From positions 7,817-71,816 of the forward strand of contig JAVBLR010000020.1 of NCBI GenBank assembly GCA_031553395.1: a stretch of 64,000 nucleotides of DNA, written 5' to 3'. This DNA is from WRGA01 sp031553395 (GTDB taxonomy: Bacteria; Bacteroidota; Bacteroidia; Bacteroidales; WRGA01). This document shows, piece by piece, positions 27,012-34,954 of this stretch. The position numbers were made by a program, and so were the translations under genes. Position 1 is the first letter of the stretch. Each line of letters opens with the position of its first letter. The notes beneath the pieces were generated by a model. It was given only the letters and a program-made list of their open reading frames with translations. It was not told the DNA's origin and did no database searches.

Positions 27012-27018
27012 TCAAATT

Positions 27019-27495
27019 TTAATATTCAACTTCTTCAATGCGAAATCCTACATCTTCAACTCCTAAAAGAACAAAATCTCTCATTGCTTGACGAATATTT
27101 ATCCGGTAATCTCCGGTATCTGGGAATATATAATTTCCTTTATACAACAATGATTGTTGGTACAAAGCATTATATCCGCTTCCATTCCATTTTCCGAAAT
27201 CATCAGCCAATAGGTATTGTATTGTATCTGTTGATAATATAGTGTCTTTGTAAATGGTTGAAACAAAGAAATATATATTCTGATAGGGATAATCGTTATT
27301 ATGTCTTAGTTCAATGTTTAAGTTATATGCTTTTTGATCTGAAATGTGAGGTTGGAAATTCAATACATAATCTTTACTCCATCCTTCTTTGGGAATATGT
27401 GCATATTGAAAATATATATTTGCATCTCTGCTGCAAGACAATAATCCTATCAAGGGAAAAAGTAAGAGGATAAATGATCTACCCTTGAGTTTCAT
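27019..27495 (-). CDS. gldH: Gliding-motility-type lipoprotein GldH
   Basis: A roughly 158-residue lipoprotein. The ATG at 27495 gives a clean signal peptide ending in a lipobox (LLFPLIGLLSCSRD). The mature part (NIYFQYAHIPKEGWSKDYVLNFQPHISD..., then ELRHNNDYPYQNIYFFVST and IRQAMRDFVLLGVEDVGFRIE) matches GldH, which is found across Bacteroidetes including non-gliders. Its molecular role is unclear. It was named from gliding mutants of Flavobacterium. The start lies inside the end of ricT (17-base overlap), so translation is likely coupled. The longer open frame upstream only shadows ricT. Confidence 0.85.
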   Translation of the reverse strand: MKLKGRSFILLLFPLIGLLSCSRDANIYFQYAHIPKEGWSKDYVLNFQPHISDQKAYNLNIELRHNNDYPYQNIYFFVSTIYKDTILSTDTIQYLLADDFGKWNGSGYNALYQQSLLYKGNYIFPDTGDYRINIRQAMRDFVLLGVEDVGFRIEEVEY

Positions 27496-28684
27496 TTTTG
27501 TCTGTACTTCCATTGTCATTTCGTTTAGTTGCTTTTTTGCGGAAATTATTATTGCGATATTTTCCATTATCATTATTCCTTCTTTTGTTCTCTTTGTCAA
27601 AGCGGGTAAGACTATCTTGTCCCACAACATTTTGGAAGTCTTTCGGTTTAGAATTTTCTTTTTTGTTTCCCGCTTCTTCCAATAATCCTTGTGGCTTTTC
27701 GCCTCGTTTATTCATGGAAATAATTTCGAAAGCTCTTTTAGCAGGGATAGATACGAGATTAGCTGCAAAATGCTTATCGGTAGAATAGGTCATTATCTGT
27801 TTTAAAATATCTGTTTTAAAATGATAATAGGTTCCATCAGTAGTTTCCAATGGAATTTCGCGAGATGGAAGCCTTTTTTGAGACTCTACATACGCATCGA
27901 CTTCATAGTTTAAGCAACATTTTAGTTTGGCACATTGCCCGGCCAATTTTTGCGGATTTAAAGAAATATCTTGATAACGGGCAGCTCCAGTATTAACAGA
28001 TACAAAATTAGACATCCATGTAGAGCAACAAAGAGCTCGACCACAAGGGCCAATACCTCCAATGCGTCCAGCCTCTTGTCGTGCACCGATTTGTTTCATT
28101 TCAATTCGAACACGGAATGTTTCGGCTAAAACTTTAATCAATTGGCGAAAGTCAACACGATCATTAGCAATGTAATAAAAAATAGCTTTGTTTCCATCTC
28201 CCTGATATTCAACATCTCCTATTTTCATTTCAAGTTTGAGGTCTTCGGCTATTTTGCGGGCCTTTAACATTGTTTCATGCTCTTTGGCTTTTACTTCATG
28301 GTATTTTTCCATGTCGACGGGACGAACTTTCCGATACACCCGTTTTATGTTTTGGCTATCAATCTTGAACCCGGTTTTTCTCATTTGCCATAAAACCAAT
28401 TGCCCAATGAGCGTAACTTCTCCGATATCATGTCCGGGAGAAGCTTCTACCGCTACCAAATCTCCTTTTTCTAACGTTAATTCGTTGCTGTTTAAGTAGT
28501 AACTTTTACGTGTGTTTTTAAATTGTACTTCTACATACTCTGTCAGCTTATCGGTTCCGGGTAATGCTGAAAGCCAGTCGTAGACATTTAATTGATTTTT
28601 TTCGCTGCAACATTGACCGTTGGCATTTTTATAACAACAACCTTCTTGCTTCAGCCATTTTTTATCATTGGTTTCGAAATCCAT
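27479..28684 (-). CDS. ricT: PSP1-domain iron-sulfur protein RicT (YaaT-like)
   Basis: A 401-residue cytoplasmic protein with a PSP1 C-terminal-type domain at about residues 100-260. The Cys clusters CGRALCCSTWM and CKLKCCLNYE are the iron-sulfur ligands known from RicT/YaaT, part of a complex that affects RNA processing in Firmicutes. The N-terminal CCYKNANGQCC adds further Cys. The last 80 residues are a basic, Asn/Lys-rich disordered tail (KRRNNDNGKYRNNNFRKKATKR), suggesting RNA contact. The overlap with gldH is a recurrent Bacteroidetes arrangement. Its role in this phylum is not established. Confidence 0.88.
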   Translation of the reverse strand: MDFETNDKKWLKQEGCCYKNANGQCCSEKNQLNVYDWLSALPGTDKLTEYVEVQFKNTRKSYYLNSNELTLEKGDLVAVEASPGHDIGEVTLIGQLVLWQMRKTGFKIDSQNIKRVYRKVRPVDMEKYHEVKAKEHETMLKARKIAEDLKLEMKIGDVEYQGDGNKAIFYYIANDRVDFRQLIKVLAETFRVRIEMKQIGARQEAGRIGGIGPCGRALCCSTWMSNFVSVNTGAARYQDISLNPQKLAGQCAKLKCCLNYEVDAYVESQKRLPSREIPLETTDGTYYHFKTDILKQIMTYSTDKHFAANLVSIPAKRAFEIISMNKRGEKPQGLLEEAGNKKENSKPKDFQNVVGQDSLTRFDKENKRRNNDNGKYRNNNFRKKATKRNDNGSTDKNETQG

Positions 28685-28692
28685 AATTTTCT

Positions 28693-28772
28693 AAAGTAAA
28701 AGGTAACAAATAAAAGGTAAAAAGTGAAAATGCTTGTTACATTTTACCTTTTACCTTTTACTTGTTACTTTA
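28693..28772. repeat. Inverted repeat of AAAGGTAA words between pepD and ricT
   Basis: The left part repeats AAAAGGTAA and AAAGTAA words. The right part repeats their complement TTACCTTTT up to CTTGTTACTTT. A central stem of at least 11 pairs is perfect. It probably terminates pepD transcripts, whose stop lies in the right arm. Confidence 0.75.
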
Positions 28773-30219
28773 AGTTTTTAAGTATTTGCAATAAGAATTT
28801 CCAGAATTTGTCTACGGTAGAGATAGACATTTGTTCAAATGGTGAATGTGGGTTTTGAATTGTAGGGCCAAATGAAACCATATCCAATGATGGATATTTT
28901 TCTAAAAATAATCCGCATTCCAACCCTGCATGTATTGCTTTTATTTTAGGATCGATGCCGAATAACTCTTTATAGGACTTTTCTGCAATTTTCAGAATAT
29001 TGGAATCCGGATTGGGTTTCCAGCCGGGATAACCATCTCCATGCTTAATTTCTGCTCCGGCAAGAAGAAAGGTGGCCTCAACCATTTGCAGTACATTTTT
29101 CTTTTCGGAATCTGAAGAACTGCGTTGGCTTGTTCCAACAACAATTGTATTGTTTTCCTGCATTTTTACAGATGCCAAATTGGTAGATGTTTCAACTACT
29201 CCGGGCATGTCTCTACTCATGGAAATAACTCCGTGAGGGCATGCATATAGGGCGTTCAGCAAATTTTCTGTTGTCTTTTTATCAATTACAGTCGCTTGTT
29301 GGGATTCTGATTCCAATGTCATTCTTGCCTCTTTGGGCTCAATACCATTAAATTCATCTTCGATTTCTTGGATGAATATATTAAAATCGGAACTTAGTTT
29401 TTCTTTATCTTTAAGCGGAATTCCTGCAATAGCAAAGGCTTCGCGGGCAATTGCATTACGAAGGTTGCCTCCATCAATTTCACAAAGACGTAATTTATAT
29501 TTTTGAGATGATTGCCACAAAAAGCGAGTCAATAATTTATTTGCATTGGCATATCCCATGTGAATATCACAACCGGAATGTCCTCCATGGAATTTTGTTA
29601 AATTTATTTTGAAATAAAAATAATCCTCAGGAGCAGGTTCGGGTTTGTACGTAAATGTAGCTACAATATCAGCACCTCCGGCACAACCAATAAATACTTC
29701 GCCTTCGTCTTCCGAGTCAAGGTTCAACAGAATTTTTCCTGTAAAAAATCCCGGTTCAATAGCTTTTGCTCCAGTAAGTCCGGTTTCTTCGTCAATTGTG
29801 AAAAGACATTCTATTTTTCCGTGTTCAATGTCATTTGAAGCTAAAATTGCCATCGAGGCAGCCATTCCGATGCCATTGTCGGCGCCTAATGTTGTTCCTT
29901 CGGCTTTAACCCAATCGCCATCAATTTTCGTTTTAATCGGGTCTTTTTCAAAATTATGCACGATGTCTTTATTTTTTTCACAAACCATGTCAACATGCGA
30001 TTGTAAGACAACTGTAGGTAAATTTTCTTTTCCTTTTGTAGCCGGTTTCGAAATCAAAACATTACCAACTTTGTCTTTTTTTGTTTCTAATCCATGTTTT
30101 TTACCAAAATTAACAAGGAATTCTATTATTTTTTCTTCTTTTTTGGAAGGGCGAGGTATTTGGGTTATTTCATCGAAATATCTCCAAACTATAGTGGGTT
30201 TTAAATCTTTTATATTCAT
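28765..30219 (-). CDS. pepD: Aminoacyl-histidine dipeptidase (PepD, M20 family)
   Basis: A 484-residue zinc dipeptidase that cleaves beta-Ala-His and other unspecific dipeptides in the cytoplasm. Zinc and catalytic signatures are VVLQSHVDMVCEK, TLGADNGIGMAAS, TIDEETGLTGA and NLDSEDEGEVFIGCAGG. A lid domain follows (INLTKFHGGHSGCDIHMGYANANKLLTRFLW), and the C-terminal AIHAGLECGLFLEKYPSLDMVSFGPTIQNPHSPFEQM carries the last ligand. The length matches PepD. A minus-strand TATTTTTG box at 30251-30258 could be its promoter. Confidence 0.94.
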   Translation of the reverse strand: MNIKDLKPTIVWRYFDEITQIPRPSKKEEKIIEFLVNFGKKHGLETKKDKVGNVLISKPATKGKENLPTVVLQSHVDMVCEKNKDIVHNFEKDPIKTKIDGDWVKAEGTTLGADNGIGMAASMAILASNDIEHGKIECLFTIDEETGLTGAKAIEPGFFTGKILLNLDSEDEGEVFIGCAGGADIVATFTYKPEPAPEDYFYFKINLTKFHGGHSGCDIHMGYANANKLLTRFLWQSSQKYKLRLCEIDGGNLRNAIAREAFAIAGIPLKDKEKLSSDFNIFIQEIEDEFNGIEPKEARMTLESESQQATVIDKKTTENLLNALYACPHGVISMSRDMPGVVETSTNLASVKMQENNTIVVGTSQRSSSDSEKKNVLQMVEATFLLAGAEIKHGDGYPGWKPNPDSNILKIAEKSYKELFGIDPKIKAIHAGLECGLFLEKYPSLDMVSFGPTIQNPHSPFEQMSISTVDKFWKFLLQILKNLK

Positions 30220-30288
30220 CTTTTATATTTTTATGGTGAATGTTAATCTGCAAAAATACGATTTTTATAAAGAAGTTTGATGAAAATA

Positions 30289-30924
30289 TCAATCATTTGT
30301 TTGGTTTTTCCGGATTTCATCTAAATAAGGTTCTACAATTTCGGAATTTACAGCAACTCCGGATGCCTTAAAAACTTGTCGGATTGTTGCTTCAATGATT
30401 TTCAGGTCTAATGAAAATGATAAATTATCAACATATTCAACATCCAATGATAGTCGTTTGTTCCACTCTAAGTAATTCCTTCCGGAAATTTGAGCTAGTC
30501 CGGTAATACCCGGGCGAATAGCATGCCTTTTTTTCTCTATTTTTGTATAAAATGGTAAATATTGAATTAAAAGAGGGCGAGGGCCGACAAAACTCATATC
30601 TCCGCAAAGTACATTCCAAAGTTCAGGTAATTCATCCAATGAATATTTTCTTAAAAAGCTTCCTAATGGTGTAAGTCTCTCTTTATCAGGCAGTATATTG
30701 CTATTTTTATCTTGAGTATTTCTCATTGTTTTAAATTTAACAAGGGTAAATATTTTTTCATTCTTCCCTGGACGTTTTTGTAAAAATAATGGAAATTCAC
30801 TCATTGTAAATGTGATAACTATTGCAATGGTAAGTAAAAATGGAAATAACAAAACCAATAAGAAAAAGCTAAAGGCAATATCTAATAACCTTTTGAAAAT
30901 AGAATATGTATTTTGTTTTGCCAT
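30289..30924 (-). CDS. Undecaprenyl-phosphate sugar phosphotransferase (PglC-like)
   Basis: A 211-residue monotopic phosphoglycosyl transferase that moves a sugar-1-phosphate from a UDP-sugar to undecaprenyl phosphate, the first step of glycan assembly at the inner membrane. One N-terminal hydrophobic segment (IAFSFFLLVLLFPFLLTIAIVITF) is followed by the conserved FLQKRPGKNEKIFTLVKFKTM, the catalytic Asp-Glu pair in YSLDELPELWNVL, GDMSFVGPRPL and RPGITGLAQISGRN. The short form resembles PglC and WbaP C-terminal domains rather than full-length WcaJ. It sits 17 bases downstream of the FemAB-like gene, so they are likely cotranscribed. The sugar is unknown. Confidence 0.9.
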   Translation of the reverse strand: MAKQNTYSIFKRLLDIAFSFFLLVLLFPFLLTIAIVITFTMSEFPLFLQKRPGKNEKIFTLVKFKTMRNTQDKNSNILPDKERLTPLGSFLRKYSLDELPELWNVLCGDMSFVGPRPLLIQYLPFYTKIEKKRHAIRPGITGLAQISGRNYLEWNKRLSLDVEYVDNLSFSLDLKIIEATIRQVFKASGVAVNSEIVEPYLDEIRKNQTND

Positions 30925-30941
30925 TATGTATTATAGTACAA

Positions 30942-31967
30942 TTAATAACGGTAAAGTGGAAAATATTTACTTTGAGGGATTTCTGAACCAAACCGTTGTA
31001 TAACTAACTTATCATATTCCGATTGATTTATAATCCACTTCCAAACCTTAAAAGTATGTCTTTCTTTTGAGAAACGAGATTTAAATTCAAATAAATTATC
31101 ATCTTTTCCATTATAACCACCACCTAAATGAAGATGTTTCATTCCTAATTTATAGCCAAGTTCCCTTGCAGTATCAATAATAACTTTTAAAGGTGATAAA
31201 TGTAAAAATTCTTCAGGTACAGCACCCAAATGATATTGCATAAATTCATTGCAGCAAGTGAATAAACCGCCTCCGATAATTTCGTTTTTATATTCGGCAA
31301 ATAAAATATAAGATTGAAAATCTGTAGCATTCATCATTTTTTCAAAATATATCTCTGGAAAATAGTATTCTTCTTTGGCGCTTAATCTTTGCATTGTTTT
31401 GTAATACAGAGAAATGAATATATGAAATTCATTTCTTCTTGCAATTCTAACTGTTATCCCACTATCATATAATTTATTTAATTGTCTTCTTAATGAACAA
31501 CTGTAGTATTTTACTTGTTGTTTTGGTAATAGGTTCAGATCTATGCTTATAGTTGTATTGACATTTTCTATAATTCCCATATCATGAGGGAAATTCTCGG
31601 ATTCATTCATTAAAGGATGTAATCGTGAAAATGCAGAAATAACATTTTTTTTGGAAAAATAATCGAAGACTGTTTCTTTAAATAAAGATTTTATATCGTT
31701 GGTTATTAATTTGTTATTTGATAATAATCCATTGTATCCATATGTTGAAGTACAGTCAAAATTTAAAGAGTTTTTAATTTTTCGCATTAATATTGGAAAA
31801 CATATTTTATATTTGCCCTCTGAAAATGATAATAAATAAGATTTGGTATCATTATTAATTGATAGGGAATGATAGTCTGAAGTATGGTAAATGTCATATC
31901 TTAATATAGATAACAGTTCTTTTTGCCAAATATTTTTATTTTTTAAGGAATTTTCAATTATTTTCAT
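30942..31967 (-). CDS. GNAT/FemAB-like acyltransferase of a cell-envelope pathway
   Basis: A 341-residue soluble protein of the FemAB/BioF2-like acetyltransferase group. The C-terminal half shows a GNAT-type core (FHIFISLYYKTMQRLSAKEEYYFP, SYILFAEYKNEIIGGGLFTCCNEFMQYHLGAVPEEF, PLKVIIDTARELGYKLGMKHLHLGGGYNGKDDNLFEFKSRFS). Such proteins add acyl or aminoacyl groups to sugars or peptidoglycan precursors. The partnership with the downstream sugar phosphotransferase points to glycan modification, by inference. A/T-rich codon use is stronger than in neighbours, as often seen for surface-glycan genes. The exact donor and acceptor are unknown. Confidence 0.75.
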   Translation of the reverse strand: MKIIENSLKNKNIWQKELLSILRYDIYHTSDYHSLSINNDTKSYLLSFSEGKYKICFPILMRKIKNSLNFDCTSTYGYNGLLSNNKLITNDIKSLFKETVFDYFSKKNVISAFSRLHPLMNESENFPHDMGIIENVNTTISIDLNLLPKQQVKYYSCSLRRQLNKLYDSGITVRIARRNEFHIFISLYYKTMQRLSAKEEYYFPEIYFEKMMNATDFQSYILFAEYKNEIIGGGLFTCCNEFMQYHLGAVPEEFLHLSPLKVIIDTARELGYKLGMKHLHLGGGYNGKDDNLFEFKSRFSKERHTFKVWKWIINQSEYDKLVIQRFGSEIPQSKYFPLYRY

Positions 31968-32284
31968 TTTTTTGTGATACGTTTTTATAAAATTTGTATA
32001 ATCTATCTGATTATGAGTTAATAATATGTTTTTGTTTAAAAATTATTTGCCTATATTCAATTAGGAAAATAACTAAAAAAATAATCAAAAAATAACATTC
32101 AATCTTAAAAGGATACAAACATAAATATTTTTTATATCTTTGCAGCAGATATTTTATCATAAAATTCAAGTATTTTACACTAAAAGTCTGGATTGAAGCC
32201 GTTAGGCATAAAATCTTTTTTAAATAGCTTTTAATGATATACAATTACAAATAACTAAATTTTCAAATTAAAAAAAGAGGAGAA
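31968..32284. other. 317-base divergent intergenic region
   Basis: Separates the minus-strand FemAB-like gene from the plus-strand OmpA gene. It is almost pure A/T at the left and carries a TATCTTTG box at 32135-32142. No RNA gene was recognised. The 150 bases before the OmpA ATG form a long leader that ends in GAGGAGA, a modest Shine-Dalgarno-like stretch. Confidence 0.5.
32135..32142 (+). promoter_or_regulatory. Candidate -7 promoter box (TATCTTTG) for the OmpA gene
   Basis: Matches TAnnTTTG and is followed by GCAG, a frequent start context in this phylum. It implies a leader of about 135 bases. A -33 TTTG at the right distance is not seen. Confidence 0.5.
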
Positions 32285-33448
32285 ATGAAAACACGTAAAC
32301 ATTTAATTGCGTTATTATTCGTGATGGTTCCGCTTTTTGCGTTTTCTCAGTCTGAGCAAAAAGCAAGCGTTTCTTTAAACAAATTTTGGGACAACTGGTT
32401 TATATCTGCTGGTGGTGGATTACAAACGTTTGTAGGTGAGAACTACAGAACAACCTTGAAAGATGATATTACCAATATGGATTATTACACGCCTGCTGTA
32501 ACATTTTCTATAGGTAAGATGTTTACACCGGTTATTGGCTTGCGTATTCAAGGTACAGGATGGGAAGTATATAATACAGCTCGTTCTAAAGCAAGCAATG
32601 ATGATCAAAAACTTCAATATATTGGAGGTCATGGAGATGTTTTGATTAACTTGAATAGTTTATTTGCAGGTAATAACCCAAATAGATTTTTCAATATCAC
32701 TCCATTCTTAGGTGCTGGTTTTTACTATACAATGGGACAAGATGCAGAAGGTGTTAGCCCAGGTTATAGGAGAGCTCGTAATGCTTCAATTAACGGAGGT
32801 GTTAATTTCGGATTCCGTTTGTCAAGAGCTGTTGATTTAAATCTTGAAGTTCAAGGTGCTATGTTGGGCGATGATTTTAATAACCTTGTTACAGGTGCAT
32901 CTTATGAAGGTATTGCAGCTGCAACTTTGGGTCTTACTTACAAATTCAACAAACGTACATTCGATGCTTGTCCTTCAATTGACGAAGGTTTGATCGCTCG
33001 TTTGAATGGCGAAATCAATTCTTTACGTAGTGATTTGGATGCTTGCTTGAGAAAACCTGTTCCTACTTGTCCTAAGTGTCCAGATTGTCCTACTGTAGCT
33101 CCTGCTAAACCATTTGAAGCTCCTGCTGCTGTTGGTGTAGTTAAATTTGCTCTTGGAAGTTCAGTTATCACTTCAGATCAACAAATCAATGTTTATAATG
33201 CTGCTGATTATTTGAAAAATAACTCAGGTATTAACTTGAAAGTTGTTGGTTATGCTGATAAGAAAACTGGTAACCCAAGCATTAACATGAAGTTGTCTGA
33301 ACAACGTGCGAAAGCTGTTACTAAAATGTTGGTTAACAAATATGGTATTCCAGAAAATCGTATCGAAACTTCTTGGGATGGTGATAAAGTTCAACCATAC
33401 TCAACTAACGAATGGAACCGTGTTGTTATCTTTGTTCCACAAAAATAA
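32285..33448 (+). CDS. OmpA-family outer-membrane protein
   Basis: A 387-residue major outer-membrane protein candidate. The signal peptide is MKTRKHLIALLFVMVPLFAFSQ. Residues 30-225 form an eight-stranded-type beta-barrel region (WDNWFISAGGGLQTFVG, YTPAVTFSIGKMF, RFFNITPFLGAGFYYTMGQD, AATLGLTYKFN). A short helical segment and a Cys-Pro linker (CLRKPVPTCPKCPDCPT) join it to the OmpA peptidoglycan-binding domain (VVGYADKKTGNPSINMKLSEQRAKAVTKMLVNKYGIPENRIETSWDGD). Codon use is biased to C-ending codons (AAC, GGT), typical of abundant proteins. A strong terminator follows. Confidence 0.93.
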   Translation: MKTRKHLIALLFVMVPLFAFSQSEQKASVSLNKFWDNWFISAGGGLQTFVGENYRTTLKDDITNMDYYTPAVTFSIGKMFTPVIGLRIQGTGWEVYNTARSKASNDDQKLQYIGGHGDVLINLNSLFAGNNPNRFFNITPFLGAGFYYTMGQDAEGVSPGYRRARNASINGGVNFGFRLSRAVDLNLEVQGAMLGDDFNNLVTGASYEGIAAATLGLTYKFNKRTFDACPSIDEGLIARLNGEINSLRSDLDACLRKPVPTCPKCPDCPTVAPAKPFEAPAAVGVVKFALGSSVITSDQQINVYNAADYLKNNSGINLKVVGYADKKTGNPSINMKLSEQRAKAVTKMLVNKYGIPENRIETSWDGDKVQPYSTNEWNRVVIFVPQK

Positions 33449-33472
33449 TAACTGACACAAGTCTAAAATTAT

Positions 33473-33506
33473 AAAAGAGCAACCTTATGGTTGCTCTTTT
33501 TTTTGC
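33473..33506 (+). terminator. Rho-independent terminator of the OmpA gene
   Basis: AAAAGAGCAACC pairs perfectly with GGTTGCTCTTTT around TTAT, followed by a T run. It begins 25 bases past the stop codon. Confidence 0.92.
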
Positions 33507-33546
33507 ACTAAATACTTTCTTTTTCTACTTTTACGTTGTCTTTTTG

Positions 33547-33554
33547 TACCTTTG
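33547..33554 (+). promoter_or_regulatory. Candidate -7 promoter box (TACCTTTG) for rimO
   Basis: TACCTTTGCAT matches the phylum -7 box and lies about 50 bases before the rimO ATG. The -33 element is not clear. Confidence 0.55.
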
Positions 33555-33602
33555 CATTTTTGATGGAAGAAAGAGTTTATCTATAAGGATATTGTACGAT
33601 TA

Positions 33603-34898
33603 ATGAAGAAAAATAGAGTTGATATCATTACCTTGGGTTGTTCTAAAAACTTAGTAGATTCGGAAAGACTTATTTACCAATTAGTGTCAAATGGATATAC
33701 TGTCAAACATGATGCTGATAAAGTTGAAGGTGAGATTGTTGTTATAAATACGTGTGGCTTTATTGGTGATGCGAAAGAAGAGTCTATTAACACCATACTT
33801 CAGTTTGTAAATGCCAAGAAGAATAAGAAAATACGAAAAGTCTTTGTAATGGGTTGTTTATCCGAACGCTATTTGAAAGAATTGCAAGAAGAAATTCCGG
33901 AGGTTGATAAGTTTTATGGTAAATTTGATTGGAATACATTGATAGATGATTTAGGTAGATCATATAATATAGGGCACTCCTTGGAAAGAGAGTTGACTAC
34001 TCCCTCTCATTATGCATATGTGAAAATATCCGAAGGATGTAGTCGTACTTGCTCATATTGTGCTATCCCAATTATTACAGGAAAGCATGTTTCTCGTCCT
34101 ATTCAGGAGATAATATCAGAGGTGAGATCTTTGACTGAAAAGGGCGTTAAAGAAATACAATTAATAGCTCAGGATCTTACTTTTTATGGATTAGATATTT
34201 CAAAAAAGAATCAATTGCCGGAGCTTGTTGAACGTCTTTCTGATATAAAAGGGTTGGAATGGATTCGCTTGCATTATGCTTATCCGGCACTTTTTCCTGA
34301 TGATTTATTAAGGGTAATGAGAGAACGTGAAAATGTTTGCAATTATTTGGATATTGCCTTACAGCATATCAGTGATAATATGTTGAGCTTAATGCGACGT
34401 AATATTACGAAAAAGCAAACATATGAATTGATTCAGAAAATACGAGAAAATGTTCCGGAAATTCATTTAAGAACGACATTAATGGTTGGGCATCCTGGTG
34501 AAACTGAAGATGATTTTGATGAATTAAAAAACTTTATTCAAGATATACGTTTTGAGAGAATGGGCGCTTTCCCTTATTCGGATGAAGATGGAACCTATTC
34601 TAATATTCATTATCAGGATAATATTTCAGCTATCGAAAAACAGCAAAGATTGGAAGAAATAATGTCTATTCAAGAGAATATTGCAGTTGAAGTATCTCAA
34701 CAGAAAGTTAATAAAATATACAAAGTTATTATTGATAAAGAAGAAGAGGATTACTACATTGGAAGAACGGAATTTGATTCACCTGAAGTCGATCCTGAAG
34801 TTTTGATTAAAAAAGAGCAAAGTTTAAAAATTGGGGATTTTTACAATGTCAAAATAATTGATAGCCAGTCTTTTGATTTATTTGGCAAATTGCCTTAA
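33603..34898 (+). CDS. rimO: Ribosomal protein uS12 methylthiotransferase RimO
   Basis: A 431-residue radical SAM enzyme that methylthiolates an Asp of ribosomal protein S12. The N-terminal UPF0004 domain carries the three cluster Cys in ITLGCSKNLVDSE, INTCGFIGDAKEE and VMGCLSER. The radical SAM domain has CSRTCSYCAIP (CxxxCxxC), then IQLIAQDLTFYGLD and LRTTLMVGHPGETEDDF. The C-terminal TRAM domain begins near IYKVIIDKEEEDYYIGRTEFDSPEVD. The first motif (LGCSKNLVDSE) separates RimO from MiaB and MtaB. The HU-LysM gene follows after 56 bases, probably in the same operon. Confidence 0.95.
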   Translation: MKKNRVDIITLGCSKNLVDSERLIYQLVSNGYTVKHDADKVEGEIVVINTCGFIGDAKEESINTILQFVNAKKNKKIRKVFVMGCLSERYLKELQEEIPEVDKFYGKFDWNTLIDDLGRSYNIGHSLERELTTPSHYAYVKISEGCSRTCSYCAIPIITGKHVSRPIQEIISEVRSLTEKGVKEIQLIAQDLTFYGLDISKKNQLPELVERLSDIKGLEWIRLHYAYPALFPDDLLRVMRERENVCNYLDIALQHISDNMLSLMRRNITKKQTYELIQKIRENVPEIHLRTTLMVGHPGETEDDFDELKNFIQDIRFERMGAFPYSDEDGTYSNIHYQDNISAIEKQQRLEEIMSIQENIAVEVSQQKVNKIYKVIIDKEEEDYYIGRTEFDSPEVDPEVLIKKEQSLKIGDFYNVKIIDSQSFDLFGKLP

Positions 34899-34954
34899 TT
34901 CAAAGATATTCTTAACCTCCTTTTTGGATTATCAACTTAATTAAAAAGAAGTCA

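Noticed and set aside
28693..28772. A CRISPR array
   Set aside because: The repeated words are too short and there are no unique spacers. It is a palindrome of simple words.
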